Source: an uncultured Prevotellaceae bacterium (lineage in GTDB: Bacteria > Bacteroidota > Bacteroidia > Bacteroidales > Bacteroidaceae). From it: a stretch of 64,000 nt of DNA. Below, piece by piece: positions 52,079 through 60,057 of this stretch (position 1 is its first letter; each line of letters opens with the position of its first letter). The notes under the pieces are model-generated. The model had not been told where the DNA came from. It ran no database searches and saw only the letters and a program-made list of their open reading frames with translations. The translations under genes were made by a program, and so were the position numbers. The DNA lies in NCBI GenBank assembly GCA_900316445.1, contig ONCZ01000003.1, forward strand, positions 55,410 to 119,409, read 5' to 3'.

Positions 52079-54274
52079 ATGGCGCATTTACATGAACACA
52101 AACATCATTGTGACAGCTGCTCGCACGAACATCACCACGAGCATCATCACGACCACGAAGGTCATGAACATCATCATCACGAGCACTCTCTGAAGAAACA
52201 GCTCTGGCTCATCCTCGCCACCTTTGTATTACTCCTCGCCGCCGTGCTAGTTGAGAAAAACCTGAACCTCTCCACTTGGCAACTGCTCCTTGTTTACCTC
52301 GTACCTTATTTATTAATAGGTCATGAGACGCTTCACGAGGCTTGGGAGGGTATCACCCACGGTGACGCCTTCAACGAACATTTCCTCATGTGCGTCGCCA
52401 CTATCGGTGCCCTGCTCATCGGTTTCCTCCCCGGAGCTGAGACGCAGTATCCAGAGGCTGTCTTCGTGATGCTTTTCTTCCAGGTTGGCGAACTCTTCGA
52501 GGGTTACGCCGAGGGCAAGTCCCGCGACAGCATCGCCCACCTCATGGACATCCGTCCCGACATCGCCCACGTGGACGGAAAGGACGTCAGTCCGGAGGAC
52601 GTCGCTGTGGGCTCGGTTATCGTGGTCAAGCCTGGTGAGAAGGTGCCTTTGGATGGTGTGGTGATCGAGGGTACGAGTGCCCTGAATACCGTCGCCTTGA
52701 CGGGAGAGTCGCTGCCTCGCGACGTGAATGTCGGTGATGAGGTCGTCTCCGGTTGTGTGAACCTCTCGGGTGTCCTCCGTGTCCGTACCACGAAGGCTTT
52801 TGGCGAGAGCACCGTCTCTAAGATCATTTCTTTGGTGGAGCATGCCGGCGAACGCAAATCCCAGAGCGAGACCTTCATTACCCGTTTTGCCCGCATCTAC
52901 ACCCCCATCGTGGTCTTCGCCGCCCTGGCCCTCGCCGTCATTCCCACACTCTTTGGAGGAAACTTCGCCACGTGGTTATACAGGGCTCTGATGTTCTTAG
53001 TGGTGAGTTGCCCCTGTGCCCTCGTTATCAGCGTGCCCCTGACCTTCTTTGGTGGCATCGGTGGTGCATCCCGCAAGGGTATCCTCGTCAAGGGTGCGAA
53101 CTATATGGATGTCCTCGCGAAGGTCGATACCGTTGTTTTCGACAAGACCGGCACCCTCACCCACGGTCAGTTCGCCGTCGAAGCAGTACATGATTCTTCG
53201 AGGAAGGAGGAAGGAGGAACGAGGAATGAGAATAGTCCAAGTGCAGATTCTTTCGACAGCAATTCTGCCACAGACTCACGGGAAGAAGGTAATCTCCTTC
53301 CTCCTTCCTCCTTCCTTCTTCCTCGAGAAAAAGAATTGCTGCATTTAGCAGCCCATGTCGAGCACTTCTCCACCCATCCCATCGGTGCAGCCCTGCGTGA
53401 TGCCTTCCCTGATGAGGCGACGGACGGCTGTACGGTCTCCGATGTCGAGGAGGTCGCTGGTCACGGCATCCGTGCAAGGGTAGGGGATAAGATTGTCTGC
53501 GTGGGTAACACGAAGATGATGGATGCCATCGGTGCTAAGTGGCACGACTGCCATCATGTGGGTACCATCATCCATGTAGCCATCGATGGGGAGTATGCGG
53601 GCCATATCGTCATCAACGATCAGATCAAGTCCGACAGTGCTGAGGCCATCGCCGCCCTGAAGTCCCTCGGCGTCGCCAAGACCGTTATGCTTACAGGTGA
53701 CCGTAAGGAGGTGGCAGACCACGTCGCCACGACCTTCGGCCTCTCTGAATACCACGCCGAACTTCTGCCGGCGGACAAAGTGGCCTTCATAGATGGTCTT
53801 TTGAGGAGTGAGGAGTGTGGAGTGAGGAGTGAGGATACTCCTGCGACAGATCAGACCACCCCTTGCCCCTCCTACTCAGGAGGGGAAAACACCCTCCGAG
53901 GTAATATCACTCCTCACTCCACACTCCACACTCCTCGAGTCGTTGCTTTCGTCGGCGACGGCATCAACGATGCCCCTGTGCTCGCCCGGGCTGATGTCGG
54001 CATTGCGATGGGCGGCTTAGGCTCTGACGCTGCTATCGAAGCTGCGGACGTGGTGCTGATGGACGACAAACCCTCAAAGATCGCCCTCGCCATCCGCATC
54101 GCCCGCCGTACCCTGGCCATCGCCCGTCAGAACGTGGCCTTCGCCATTGGCGTGAAGGTGGCAGTCCTCATCCTCGCCGCCGTCGGCATCGCCACCATGT
54201 GGCTCGCCGTCTTCGCCGACGTGGGTGTCACTGTCCTCGCCGTCCTCAACGCCATGCGGGCATTGAGAGCTTAA
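52079..54274 (+). CDS. P1B-type heavy-metal ATPase, zinc/cadmium class
   Basis: A 731-residue metal exporter. The first 40 residues are a His-rich tail with one 'CDSC', replacing the usual HMA domain. P-type hallmarks: 'VALTGESLPRDV' (actuator), 'VVSCPCALVISVPL' (CPC metal site in the membrane), 'VFDKTGTLTHGQF' (phosphorylated Asp), 'HPIGAALRD' (HP locus) and 'VGDGINDAPVLARADVGIA'. CPC with a His-rich N-terminus fits Zn/Cd/Co export (ZntA/CadA-like). Residues about 373-416 and 575-620, both in the cytoplasmic P/N domains, are repeat-encoded insertions ('SSRKEEGG...' and 'CPSYSGGENTL'). Remaining motifs are intact. A perfect 44-bp palindrome overlaps the stop codon. Confidence 0.93.
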   Translation: MAHLHEHKHHCDSCSHEHHHEHHHDHEGHEHHHHEHSLKKQLWLILATFVLLLAAVLVEKNLNLSTWQLLLVYLVPYLLIGHETLHEAWEGITHGDAFNEHFLMCVATIGALLIGFLPGAETQYPEAVFVMLFFQVGELFEGYAEGKSRDSIAHLMDIRPDIAHVDGKDVSPEDVAVGSVIVVKPGEKVPLDGVVIEGTSALNTVALTGESLPRDVNVGDEVVSGCVNLSGVLRVRTTKAFGESTVSKIISLVEHAGERKSQSETFITRFARIYTPIVVFAALALAVIPTLFGGNFATWLYRALMFLVVSCPCALVISVPLTFFGGIGGASRKGILVKGANYMDVLAKVDTVVFDKTGTLTHGQFAVEAVHDSSRKEEGGTRNENSPSADSFDSNSATDSREEGNLLPPSSFLLPREKELLHLAAHVEHFSTHPIGAALRDAFPDEATDGCTVSDVEEVAGHGIRARVGDKIVCVGNTKMMDAIGAKWHDCHHVGTIIHVAIDGEYAGHIVINDQIKSDSAEAIAALKSLGVAKTVMLTGDRKEVADHVATTFGLSEYHAELLPADKVAFIDGLLRSEECGVRSEDTPATDQTTPCPSYSGGENTLRGNITPHSTLHTPRVVAFVGDGINDAPVLARADVGIAMGGLGSDAAIEAADVVLMDDKPSKIALAIRIARRTLAIARQNVAFAIGVKVAVLILAAVGIATMWLAVFADVGVTVLAVLNAMRALRA
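53197..53326. repeat. Intragenic hairpin, GAGGAAG arms, in the metal ATPase gene
   Basis: Left arm 53197-53232 (GAGGAAG units of 7 nt) and right arm about 53292-53326 (CTTCCTC units) pair imperfectly. Falls after 'THGQFAVEAVHD', in frame. Confidence 0.85.
53803..53936. repeat. Intragenic hairpin, GAGTGAG arms, with nested element
   Basis: Left arm 53803-53836 and right arm about 53904-53936 are GAGTGAG/CACTCCT units. The loop contains a complete copy of the CCCCTCCT element (53852-53885). Confidence 0.87.
53852..53885. repeat. CCCCTCCT palindrome element nested in the ATPase hairpin
   Basis: Differs by one base from the reverse complement of 63653-63686, and shares CAGACCACCCC and the hairpin words with the folA copy. 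Encodes part of 'CPSYSGGENT'. Confidence 0.85.
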
Positions 54275-54316
54275 AAAGATTTATCCCTCGCCAGCTGGCG
54301 AGGGATAAATCTTTTT
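54273..54316. terminator. Perfect 44-bp palindrome, bidirectional terminator
   Basis: Exactly self-complementary over 44 nt (core CTCGCCAGCTGGCGAG, outer A5/T5 runs). It overlaps the stop codons of both convergent genes, the metal ATPase and cydB, and ends in T runs on both strands, so it should terminate transcription both ways. Confidence 0.9.
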
Positions 54317-55460
54317 AATAAGCGTGGTCGGTTTTGATTTCGTCTTTTGTCAGTTTCTTGCTGTCGATGGCGCGCCAGCAGTAGATGATGTAGGCGAGCA
54401 CGAAGGGTACGAGCAACGAGACATAGAACATAGTTGTCAATGTGAACTCACTGCTACAGGAGTTCGAAAGCGTCAGCGACGACTGGAGATCGGCGGTAGA
54501 GGGATAGTAGGCGGTGTTGTTCCAGGCACAGCTAAGCAACAGGGCCAATACCGTCAGCACCGTACCGATGCCTGCAGGCCAGATGCCACCTACGTAGTCC
54601 TTCGACAGGATGGTCTTGCCGATGCCGAAGAGCACGAGCACAACACCGATTAAGAGGAGAACCGTCAGATACCACATGTCAAGGAAGTTCGTCAGATACT
54701 TATAGGGTTCCATATAGATGAAACCGAACTCGTTGACGGCATATCCTTCCTTCAGCAGCAGATGGACGAGATAGGCGACGAAGAGGATGACGAAGGGCAC
54801 GGCGGCGCCGATGAGACGGTTGCGGCCACGACTGCGGATATCCTCGTCGTTCACATTATTCATAACGTAGAGGATGCCCAGCACCCGAGCGAGGAATACC
54901 ACGGCAAAGCCGAGCACGAGTACCCAGGGATTGAGCAGGGCATCGAGACCATGGGAGGCATTCGCCCAGCGGGAGATGATCGGCGTGATGGCATCAACAT
55001 CGATGAGATTGTTCTTCTCGACGATGAAGTTCGAACCCTCGAAGAACGTAGCCACAGCACCGCCCAGAAGCAACGGACCCACGATGCCGTTGAGGGTGAG
55101 GAAGAACTGGAACGTCTTCGGTCCGAGGATATTGCCGATTTTATTCTGGAACTCATAGCTGACGGCCTGCAACACGAACGTGAAGAGGATGATCATCCAG
55201 AGCCAGTAGGCTCCGCCGAAGCTGGTGGAGTAGAAGAGGGGGAACGAGGCGAAGAAGGCACCTCCGAAGGTGACGAGCGTGGTGAAGGTGAACTCCCACT
55301 TACGGCCTGTGGAGTTATAGACAAGACGACGGCCTTCCTCTGTCTGGCCCAGACTGCGGGCTACGGAATTGGCTCCCTGTACAAACAACAGAAATACTAA
55401 TAATGCACCTAAAAGCGATACAATGAAACACCAATAGTGCTGTAAGAATTCGTATGTCAT
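54315..55460 (-). CDS. cydB: Cytochrome bd ubiquinol oxidase subunit II
   Basis: A 381-residue inner-membrane protein with about eight to nine hydrophobic helices. Identified by the start 'YEFLQHYWCFIVSLLGALL', where the family has 'Y..L...WW.l...L...F...G', by 'TFGGAFFASFPLFYSTSFG' and 'ALLLSCAWNNTAYYPS', and by its position 92 bp downstream of cydA. Subunit II stabilises the haem-bearing subunit in the terminal oxidase that reduces oxygen at very low concentration. Anaerobes use it to scavenge oxygen. Confidence 0.93.
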   Translation of the reverse strand: MTYEFLQHYWCFIVSLLGALLVFLLFVQGANSVARSLGQTEEGRRLVYNSTGRKWEFTFTTLVTFGGAFFASFPLFYSTSFGGAYWLWMIILFTFVLQAVSYEFQNKIGNILGPKTFQFFLTLNGIVGPLLLGGAVATFFEGSNFIVEKNNLIDVDAITPIISRWANASHGLDALLNPWVLVLGFAVVFLARVLGILYVMNNVNDEDIRSRGRNRLIGAAVPFVILFVAYLVHLLLKEGYAVNEFGFIYMEPYKYLTNFLDMWYLTVLLLIGVVLVLFGIGKTILSKDYVGGIWPAGIGTVLTVLALLLSCAWNNTAYYPSTADLQSSLTLSNSCSSEFTLTTMFYVSLLVPFVLAYIIYCWRAIDSKKLTKDEIKTDHAY

Positions 55461-55483
55461 AGTTCTTTAATATTTTTTATATG

Positions 55484-55551
55484 AACAAGGATTTAAGGAT
55501 TAAATGGATGTTCCCATTATAGTAGGTTCCTTAAATCCTTTAATCCTTGTT
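55484..55551. repeat. Dispersed hairpin (AAGGATTN family) between cydA and cydB
   Basis: 25-nt arms 55484-55508 and 55527-55551 pair imperfectly; the left arm is three units of AAGGATT type with 8-nt period. Lies inside the presumed cydAB transcript. Confidence 0.85.
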
Positions 55552-55552
55552 T

Positions 55553-57148
55553 TTATGATTCAATTTCCGGACCTTTCTTGATCTGTTTGAGGAGGATGTT
55601 GATCTCGACGGCGAGCATCAGGGTGAAGAGGACGAGGAAGAGGAAGAAGGTCAGGGCGACACTGCCGGCATTGAGGTCGGAGACCGCAGCCCAGGTGGGC
55701 AGCATGTCCTGGATGGTCCAGGGCTGACGACCGAACTCTGCCACGAGCCAGCCACTCTCAGAGGCGATATAGCCCAGCGGGATGAGGGCGATGGCCACCC
55801 AATAGTGCCAGGCGGGGAGGGTAGCGATGGAACGGTTCCGCCAAAAAGCCTTCGGGAACTCATAGACCCCGGCGAGGACGATGGCGAAGAAGAGGATGAA
55901 CAGACAGCCTAAGCCCACCATGATGCGGAAGGCCCAGAAGTTGACGGGGATGAAGGGCACGATGTCGTTCTTGTCCTTGATATAGCCGTAGCCGAAGTAT
56001 GGCATGTTCTCTTTGAGTATGCCCAGCTGATAAGCGGCTGTCGAACCGTCATCGCTGGAATTGAACTTCGCCTGCCGATAGGCGTGAAGGGCGGCGATGG
56101 CTTTCTTGCCGCGCTCGATTTTCTCGTCGATGGAGGGCTCCACCTTGCCGTCGGGTGTGGTGTAACCATTGAGGATATCGTTGACGCCAGGCACGTAGCC
56201 GTGGATATCATTGGTCGCCATGAACGAGAGGGCATAAGGCATCTCGATCTTCAACGGCGCAGACTCGTCGTTGGCATAATCGGGTTGTGCGAAGGGATTC
56301 ACCCATGCCACAGCCGTGAGACCTACATCCGTACCACCGTTGTAGAGGGCCTCCATCGCAGCGAGTTTCATGGGCTGCACAGCGGCCACATCCTGTGCCG
56401 ACTTATGGCCGGTCATGCCTGCGAGAAGAGCACCGATGAGTCCTACCCATGCACCGATCTTCATGCTCTCGATGGCGAGTTTCGTGTGGCGCTTTTTCAT
56501 CAGATACCAGCAGCAGACACCCACACAGAACACGGCACCGATGATCCAGGCAGAGGTGACGGTGTGGCAGAACTTACCCACGGCGAAGGGGGAGAGGGCA
56601 ACCTCGGCAAACGACACCATCTCGTTGCGCATCGTGTCAGGATTGAACTCACAGCCCACGGGGTACTGCATCCAGGCGTTGGCCACGAGGATCCACCAGG
56701 CGGAGATGGTCGCTCCCAAGCCGGTGAGCCAGGTGGAGGCGAGGTGGAACCCCGGCGATACTTTCTTCCAGCCGAAGAACATCACGGCCACGAAGGTGGA
56801 CTCCATGAAGAAGGCGACGATGCCCTCGACGGCCAAAGGCGCGCCGAAGATGTCACCCACGAACCAGGAATAGTTCGACCAGTTGGTACCGAACTCGAAC
56901 TCGAGGATGATACCCGTGGCGACACCCATGGCGAAGTTTACGCCGAACAACTTCTGCCAGAACTTCGCCGCTGTCTTCCAGAATTCATCCTTAGTGTGAT
57001 AGTAATACGTCTCTACGATGCCCATGATGACCGCCAGTCCGAGGGTCAGGGGCACGAAGAGCCAGTGGTAGATTGCCGTGAGAGCGAACTGCGCCCTCGA
57101 CCAGTCGACGGTCCCGGCATCAATGTTTAGAAAGAGATTTTGTAGCAT
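55553..57148 (-). CDS. cydA: Cytochrome bd ubiquinol oxidase subunit I
   Basis: A 531-residue haem-bearing oxidase subunit. Hallmarks: 'VDWSRAQFALTAIYHWLFVP' start with the haem b595/d-type axial His in 'AIYHWLFVP', 'GVNFAMGVATGIILEFEFG' with the acidic proton-path residue, 'GEFGRQPW'-type quinol loop read here as 'GWLVAEFGRQPWTIQDMLP', and 'FCHTVTSAWIIGAVF' for the b558 His. The region 245-400 is long and hydrophilic, as in other Bacteroidetes CydA. The gene follows the DUF4492 gene at a 40-bp gap and precedes cydB. Confidence 0.95.
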   Translation of the reverse strand: MLQNLFLNIDAGTVDWSRAQFALTAIYHWLFVPLTLGLAVIMGIVETYYYHTKDEFWKTAAKFWQKLFGVNFAMGVATGIILEFEFGTNWSNYSWFVGDIFGAPLAVEGIVAFFMESTFVAVMFFGWKKVSPGFHLASTWLTGLGATISAWWILVANAWMQYPVGCEFNPDTMRNEMVSFAEVALSPFAVGKFCHTVTSAWIIGAVFCVGVCCWYLMKKRHTKLAIESMKIGAWVGLIGALLAGMTGHKSAQDVAAVQPMKLAAMEALYNGGTDVGLTAVAWVNPFAQPDYANDESAPLKIEMPYALSFMATNDIHGYVPGVNDILNGYTTPDGKVEPSIDEKIERGKKAIAALHAYRQAKFNSSDDGSTAAYQLGILKENMPYFGYGYIKDKNDIVPFIPVNFWAFRIMVGLGCLFILFFAIVLAGVYEFPKAFWRNRSIATLPAWHYWVAIALIPLGYIASESGWLVAEFGRQPWTIQDMLPTWAAVSDLNAGSVALTFFLFLVLFTLMLAVEINILLKQIKKGPEIES

Positions 57149-57160
57149 AAGATATTGTTT

Positions 57161-57196
57161 TTTAGGGATTTTAGGGTGATTAGGGTAATTAGGGGG
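57161..57196. repeat. Telomere-like single arm, TTTAGGGAT units
   Basis: Four 9-nt units of (A/T)TTAGGGNN overlap the 3' end of the DUF4492 gene and run into the gap before cydA. It is a single arm of the dispersed repeat type; its complement supplies the final codons 'PSP' and the stop. Confidence 0.65.
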
Positions 57197-57419
57197 ATGG
57201 GGGAAGGCTTCGCTCGAGGATTTCGCTCGCCACGAAGGCGGGTTCGTCGCCGTTGGCGTGCTGTTTGAGGAAGTTGGGGAAGAAGAACAGTTTCAGCACC
57301 ACGAAGATGATGAACAGTTTGATGAGGATAATCGCCCATAGCGTCCGTCCGAGCCGCATGGAGCGGAACCCGTCGGCGTAGAGGTCGTAGACTCGGTAGA
57401 GAAAACTGTCCTTTCGCAT
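57189..57419 (-). CDS. DUF4492 small membrane protein upstream of cydA
   Basis: A 76-residue protein with one transmembrane helix ('AIILIKLFIIFVVLKLFFFP'). 'YDLYADGFRSMRLGRTLW' is the recognisable DUF4492 signature. In Bacteroidetes it regularly precedes cydA and may be an accessory subunit of cytochrome bd, comparable in size to CydX/CydH; that role is inferred. ATG 57419 is preferred; ATG 57431 is too close to the probable transcription start. A TATATTTG -7 box lies upstream. Its 3' end is formed by a repeat arm. Confidence 0.85.
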   Translation of the reverse strand: MRKDSFLYRVYDLYADGFRSMRLGRTLWAIILIKLFIIFVVLKLFFFPNFLKQHANGDEPAFVASEILERSLPPSP

Positions 57420-57443
57420 AGGTGTCACCATTATTTGACACCG

Positions 57444-57451
57444 CAAATATA
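57444..57451 (-). promoter_or_regulatory. Putative -7 box of the DUF4492-cydAB operon
   Basis: Minus strand reads TATATTTG (TAnnTTTG), 25 bp before ATG 57419. Divergent from the promoter at 57491-57521. Confidence 0.6.
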
Positions 57452-57490
57452 GTTATTTTCTTTGAAATGGCCAAACATTTATTAAAATTC

Positions 57491-57521
57491 TTTGCTGTTT
57501 CAGTGGAAATGTGTAACTTTG
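57491..57521 (+). promoter_or_regulatory. Promoter of the coiled-coil membrane protein gene
   Basis: TTTG at 57491-57494 and TAACTTTG at 57514-57521, 19 bp apart; 33-nt leader to ATG 57555. Confidence 0.7.
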
Positions 57522-57554
57522 CACCCGATTTTATATATAAATAGGTATAAAGTA

Positions 57555-58433
57555 ATGAAAAAATATGTGCTGCCGTTGATGTCGCTGGTGATCCTCGCCC
57601 TGATAGCCGGGGCGGTGTGGCTCTTCCTGAATCTTCAGGAACAGAAACAGGTCAACCTCGACATGAAGGAACTGGCTGCCCTCGATAAGCAGGAGATGGA
57701 GAACGAGTATGAGCGCTTCGCCCTGCAATACAGTGAGATGAAGACGCAGATCAACAACGACTCTATCGTCGAACAGCTCACCCAGGAGCAGCTGAAGACG
57801 CAGAAACTGTTGGAAGAGTTGAAGAAGGTGAAGGCCGACGATGCCCGTGAGATAGCCCGTCTGAAGCGGGAACTCGCCACGGTGCGGGCCGTCCTGCGCG
57901 ACTACGTGATGCAGATAGACTCCCTGAACCGTCTGAACGAGAACCTGAAGCGGGAGAACACCCGTGTGACGGCAGAACTCGAACAGCGTACACAGCAGGT
58001 GGTGGGTCTGAGCAGTGAGAAGGCGTCGCTCTCGGAGAAGGTGGCCATCGCCGCCCAGCTCGATGCGACGAACATCAGTCTGATGCTGCTCGACAAGAAA
58101 GACAAGGCGATGAAGAAACCGAAACTGAAGGACTGTCGCAAGATGCAGGTCAGTTTCACCATCTCCCGTAATGTGACGGCCTCCAACGGCAACCGTACCG
58201 TCTATGTGCGCATCCAGAACCCTGGCGGCAACGTGCTTGGCGGTGGCGGTACATTCCCCTTCGAGAACCGTGACATCGAGTGCTCTGCCCGTAAGGTGGT
58301 GGAGTACACAGGTGAGGAAACGAGCGTATCGGTCTTTTGGCCCGTCACACAGATGCTGGAGAAAGGGCAATACCGTGTCTCGATCTTCGCTGACGGACAC
58401 ATGATCGGCTCACGGACTTTTAATTTTGAATGA
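57555..58433 (+). CDS. Membrane-anchored coiled-coil protein
   Basis: A 292-residue protein of unknown function. One N-terminal transmembrane helix (residues 4-24, 'YVLPLMSLVILALIAGAVWL'), then a heptad-patterned coiled coil from about 35 to 185 rich in Glu, Leu and Lys, and a beta-rich end domain about 200-292 ('KMQVSFTISRNVTASNGNR', 'VYVRIQNPGG', 'YRVSIFADGHMIGS'). The layout recalls periplasm-facing scaffold proteins of Bacteroidetes. The longer frame from 57492 is rejected since it begins before the -7 box. It precedes the TolC gene by 97 bp but a repeat hairpin separates them. Confidence 0.7.
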   Translation: MKKYVLPLMSLVILALIAGAVWLFLNLQEQKQVNLDMKELAALDKQEMENEYERFALQYSEMKTQINNDSIVEQLTQEQLKTQKLLEELKKVKADDAREIARLKRELATVRAVLRDYVMQIDSLNRLNENLKRENTRVTAELEQRTQQVVGLSSEKASLSEKVAIAAQLDATNISLMLLDKKDKAMKKPKLKDCRKMQVSFTISRNVTASNGNRTVYVRIQNPGGNVLGGGGTFPFENRDIECSARKVVEYTGEETSVSVFWPVTQMLEKGQYRVSIFADGHMIGSRTFNFE

Positions 58434-58440
58434 TGATAAA

Positions 58441-58517
58441 GACCAATAATTTCTCTAATTATACTAATTTTGGCTGCGCGCTGAAATTAATTCGTGAAAT
58501 TCGTGTAATTCGTGGTC
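58441..58517. repeat. Dispersed hairpin, AATTCGTGN right arm
   Basis: Left arm 58441-58469 (diverged) and right arm 58489-58517 (three AATTCGTGN units of 9 nt). The right arm resembles the single arm at 15603-15631. Confidence 0.7.
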
Positions 58518-58530
58518 TAAAATAAAAAAT

Positions 58531-60039
58531 ATGTATATGGTAAAAAAATTATGTGTTGTTCTGCTTGTTGGGGTGTCGATGCCTGTCTGTGCTCAGCGGT
58601 TGCTGACGCTTGACAGCTGTCGGGCGATGGCCCTGCGCAACAACAAGCAGATGGGTGTGGCCAAGGTGAAGCAGGACATCGCGGAGAACCTCCGCAAGTC
58701 TGCCCGCACCAAGTACCTGCCCCATGTGAGTGCCATCGGTACTTATCAGTACACCAGCCGGGAGATCTCCCTGCTCAACGACCAGCAGAAGTCCGTTCTG
58801 CCCCATATTGGTGATGCGATGGTCGGCGGACTGGAGTCAGACCTCACCAAGATCGTAGGCGGTCTGCCGATGGAGAACATCAACCTCGTGCTGAGTTCGA
58901 TGGGGCTCAAACTGGAAGACCTGCAGAACCTCGGTCATGCGGAGATGGAGAAATTCAGTGGTCAGCTGAACGGTATCGGACAGAGTCTCGTCGATGCCCT
59001 CGACACGGACACGCGCCACCTCTTCGTAGGATCGGTGATGGTGGTGCAGCCTGTCTTCCTCGGTGGAAGCATCATCGCCCTGAACAAGATGGCCGACATC
59101 AACGAGGAGATGCAGGACAACTCCGCCGAGGCCCGTCGTCAGACCACGCTCTACAATACCGACAAGGTGTACTGGCAGGTGGTGTCGCTGAAACACAAGC
59201 AGCGCCTTGCCCAGAGTTACCTCGAACTGCTGCAGAAACTCTCCTCCGACGTGAACAAGATGATCGAGGAAGGTGTCGCCACCCGCAGCGACGGACTCTC
59301 TGTCGCCGTGAAGGTGAACGAGGCCGAGATGACGCTACAGAAGGTCAACGACGGTCTGGTACTCTCCCGGATGCTGCTCTGTCAGACCATCGGCCTCCCC
59401 ATCAATGAGGCCGTCATCCTGGCTGATGAAGACAATGAGAACATCGCCGTGGTGGAGCTGACGCCAGAACTCGACGTGGCGACGGCAGTAGAGAACCGTC
59501 CGGAACTGAAACTGCTCGAGGGTGGGGTGAAGCTCTCCAAGCAGGTGACTAATATCCTCAAGGCCGGCAATCTGCCGATGGTCGGACTGACGGGTGGCTA
59601 TGCCGTGACGAATCCCAGCCTCTTCAACGGCTTCCAGCGAAAGTTCCAGGGCTTCTGGAATGTCGGAGTGCTGGTACGTGTACCCATCTGGAACTGGGGC
59701 GACGTGATGTATAAGGTGCGTGCCTCGAAGGGTGCCACCACCATTGCCAACCTCGAGTTGCAGGAAGCCCGAGAGAAGATTGAATTGCAGGTGAACCAGA
59801 ACACCTTCCGTGTGAACGAGGCCAACAAGAAGCTCACGATGGCACAGTCGAGCATCGTCCGTGCCGACGAGAACCTCCGTACAGCCAACCTCGGTTTCCA
59901 GGAGGGCGTCATCAGTCCTACCACTGTCATGGAGGCTCAGACGGCCTGGTTGCAGGCACAGTCGCAGAAGATCGACGCCGAGATCGACGTCCGTCTCTCA
60001 CAGGTCGACCTCCAGAAATCCCTCGGTATATTGGAATAA
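58531..60039 (+). CDS. TolC family outer-membrane efflux protein
   Basis: A 502-residue exporter outer-membrane channel. Signal peptide 'KKLCVVLLVGVSMPVCAQ'; then the TolC start 'LTLDSCRAMALRNNKQM' and repeated helical-hairpin signatures ('NRPELKLLEGGVKLSKQ', 'LEAREKIELQ'-like 'LQEAREKIELQVNQ', 'GVISPTTVMEAQTAWLQAQS'). Trimeric TolC barrels cross the outer membrane and span the periplasm. It is followed after 18 bp by a HlyD-type adaptor and two ABC-2 permeases, so it is the outer part of a complete tripartite exporter. Confidence 0.93.
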   Translation: MYMVKKLCVVLLVGVSMPVCAQRLLTLDSCRAMALRNNKQMGVAKVKQDIAENLRKSARTKYLPHVSAIGTYQYTSREISLLNDQQKSVLPHIGDAMVGGLESDLTKIVGGLPMENINLVLSSMGLKLEDLQNLGHAEMEKFSGQLNGIGQSLVDALDTDTRHLFVGSVMVVQPVFLGGSIIALNKMADINEEMQDNSAEARRQTTLYNTDKVYWQVVSLKHKQRLAQSYLELLQKLSSDVNKMIEEGVATRSDGLSVAVKVNEAEMTLQKVNDGLVLSRMLLCQTIGLPINEAVILADEDNENIAVVELTPELDVATAVENRPELKLLEGGVKLSKQVTNILKAGNLPMVGLTGGYAVTNPSLFNGFQRKFQGFWNVGVLVRVPIWNWGDVMYKVRASKGATTIANLELQEAREKIELQVNQNTFRVNEANKKLTMAQSSIVRADENLRTANLGFQEGVISPTTVMEAQTAWLQAQSQKIDAEIDVRLSQVDLQKSLGILE

Positions 60040-60057
60040 ACAAAAAAATATTATATT

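Noticed and set aside
57161-57196. Telomere-like TTAGGG run
   Set aside because: Four degenerate 9-nt units in a bacterial operon; it is one of several short-period arms here, not a chromosome end.
57127-57474. 115-codon minus-strand frame overlapping the DUF4492 gene
   Set aside because: It is in another frame from the DUF4492 signature and its tail translates the TTAGGG-type repeat.
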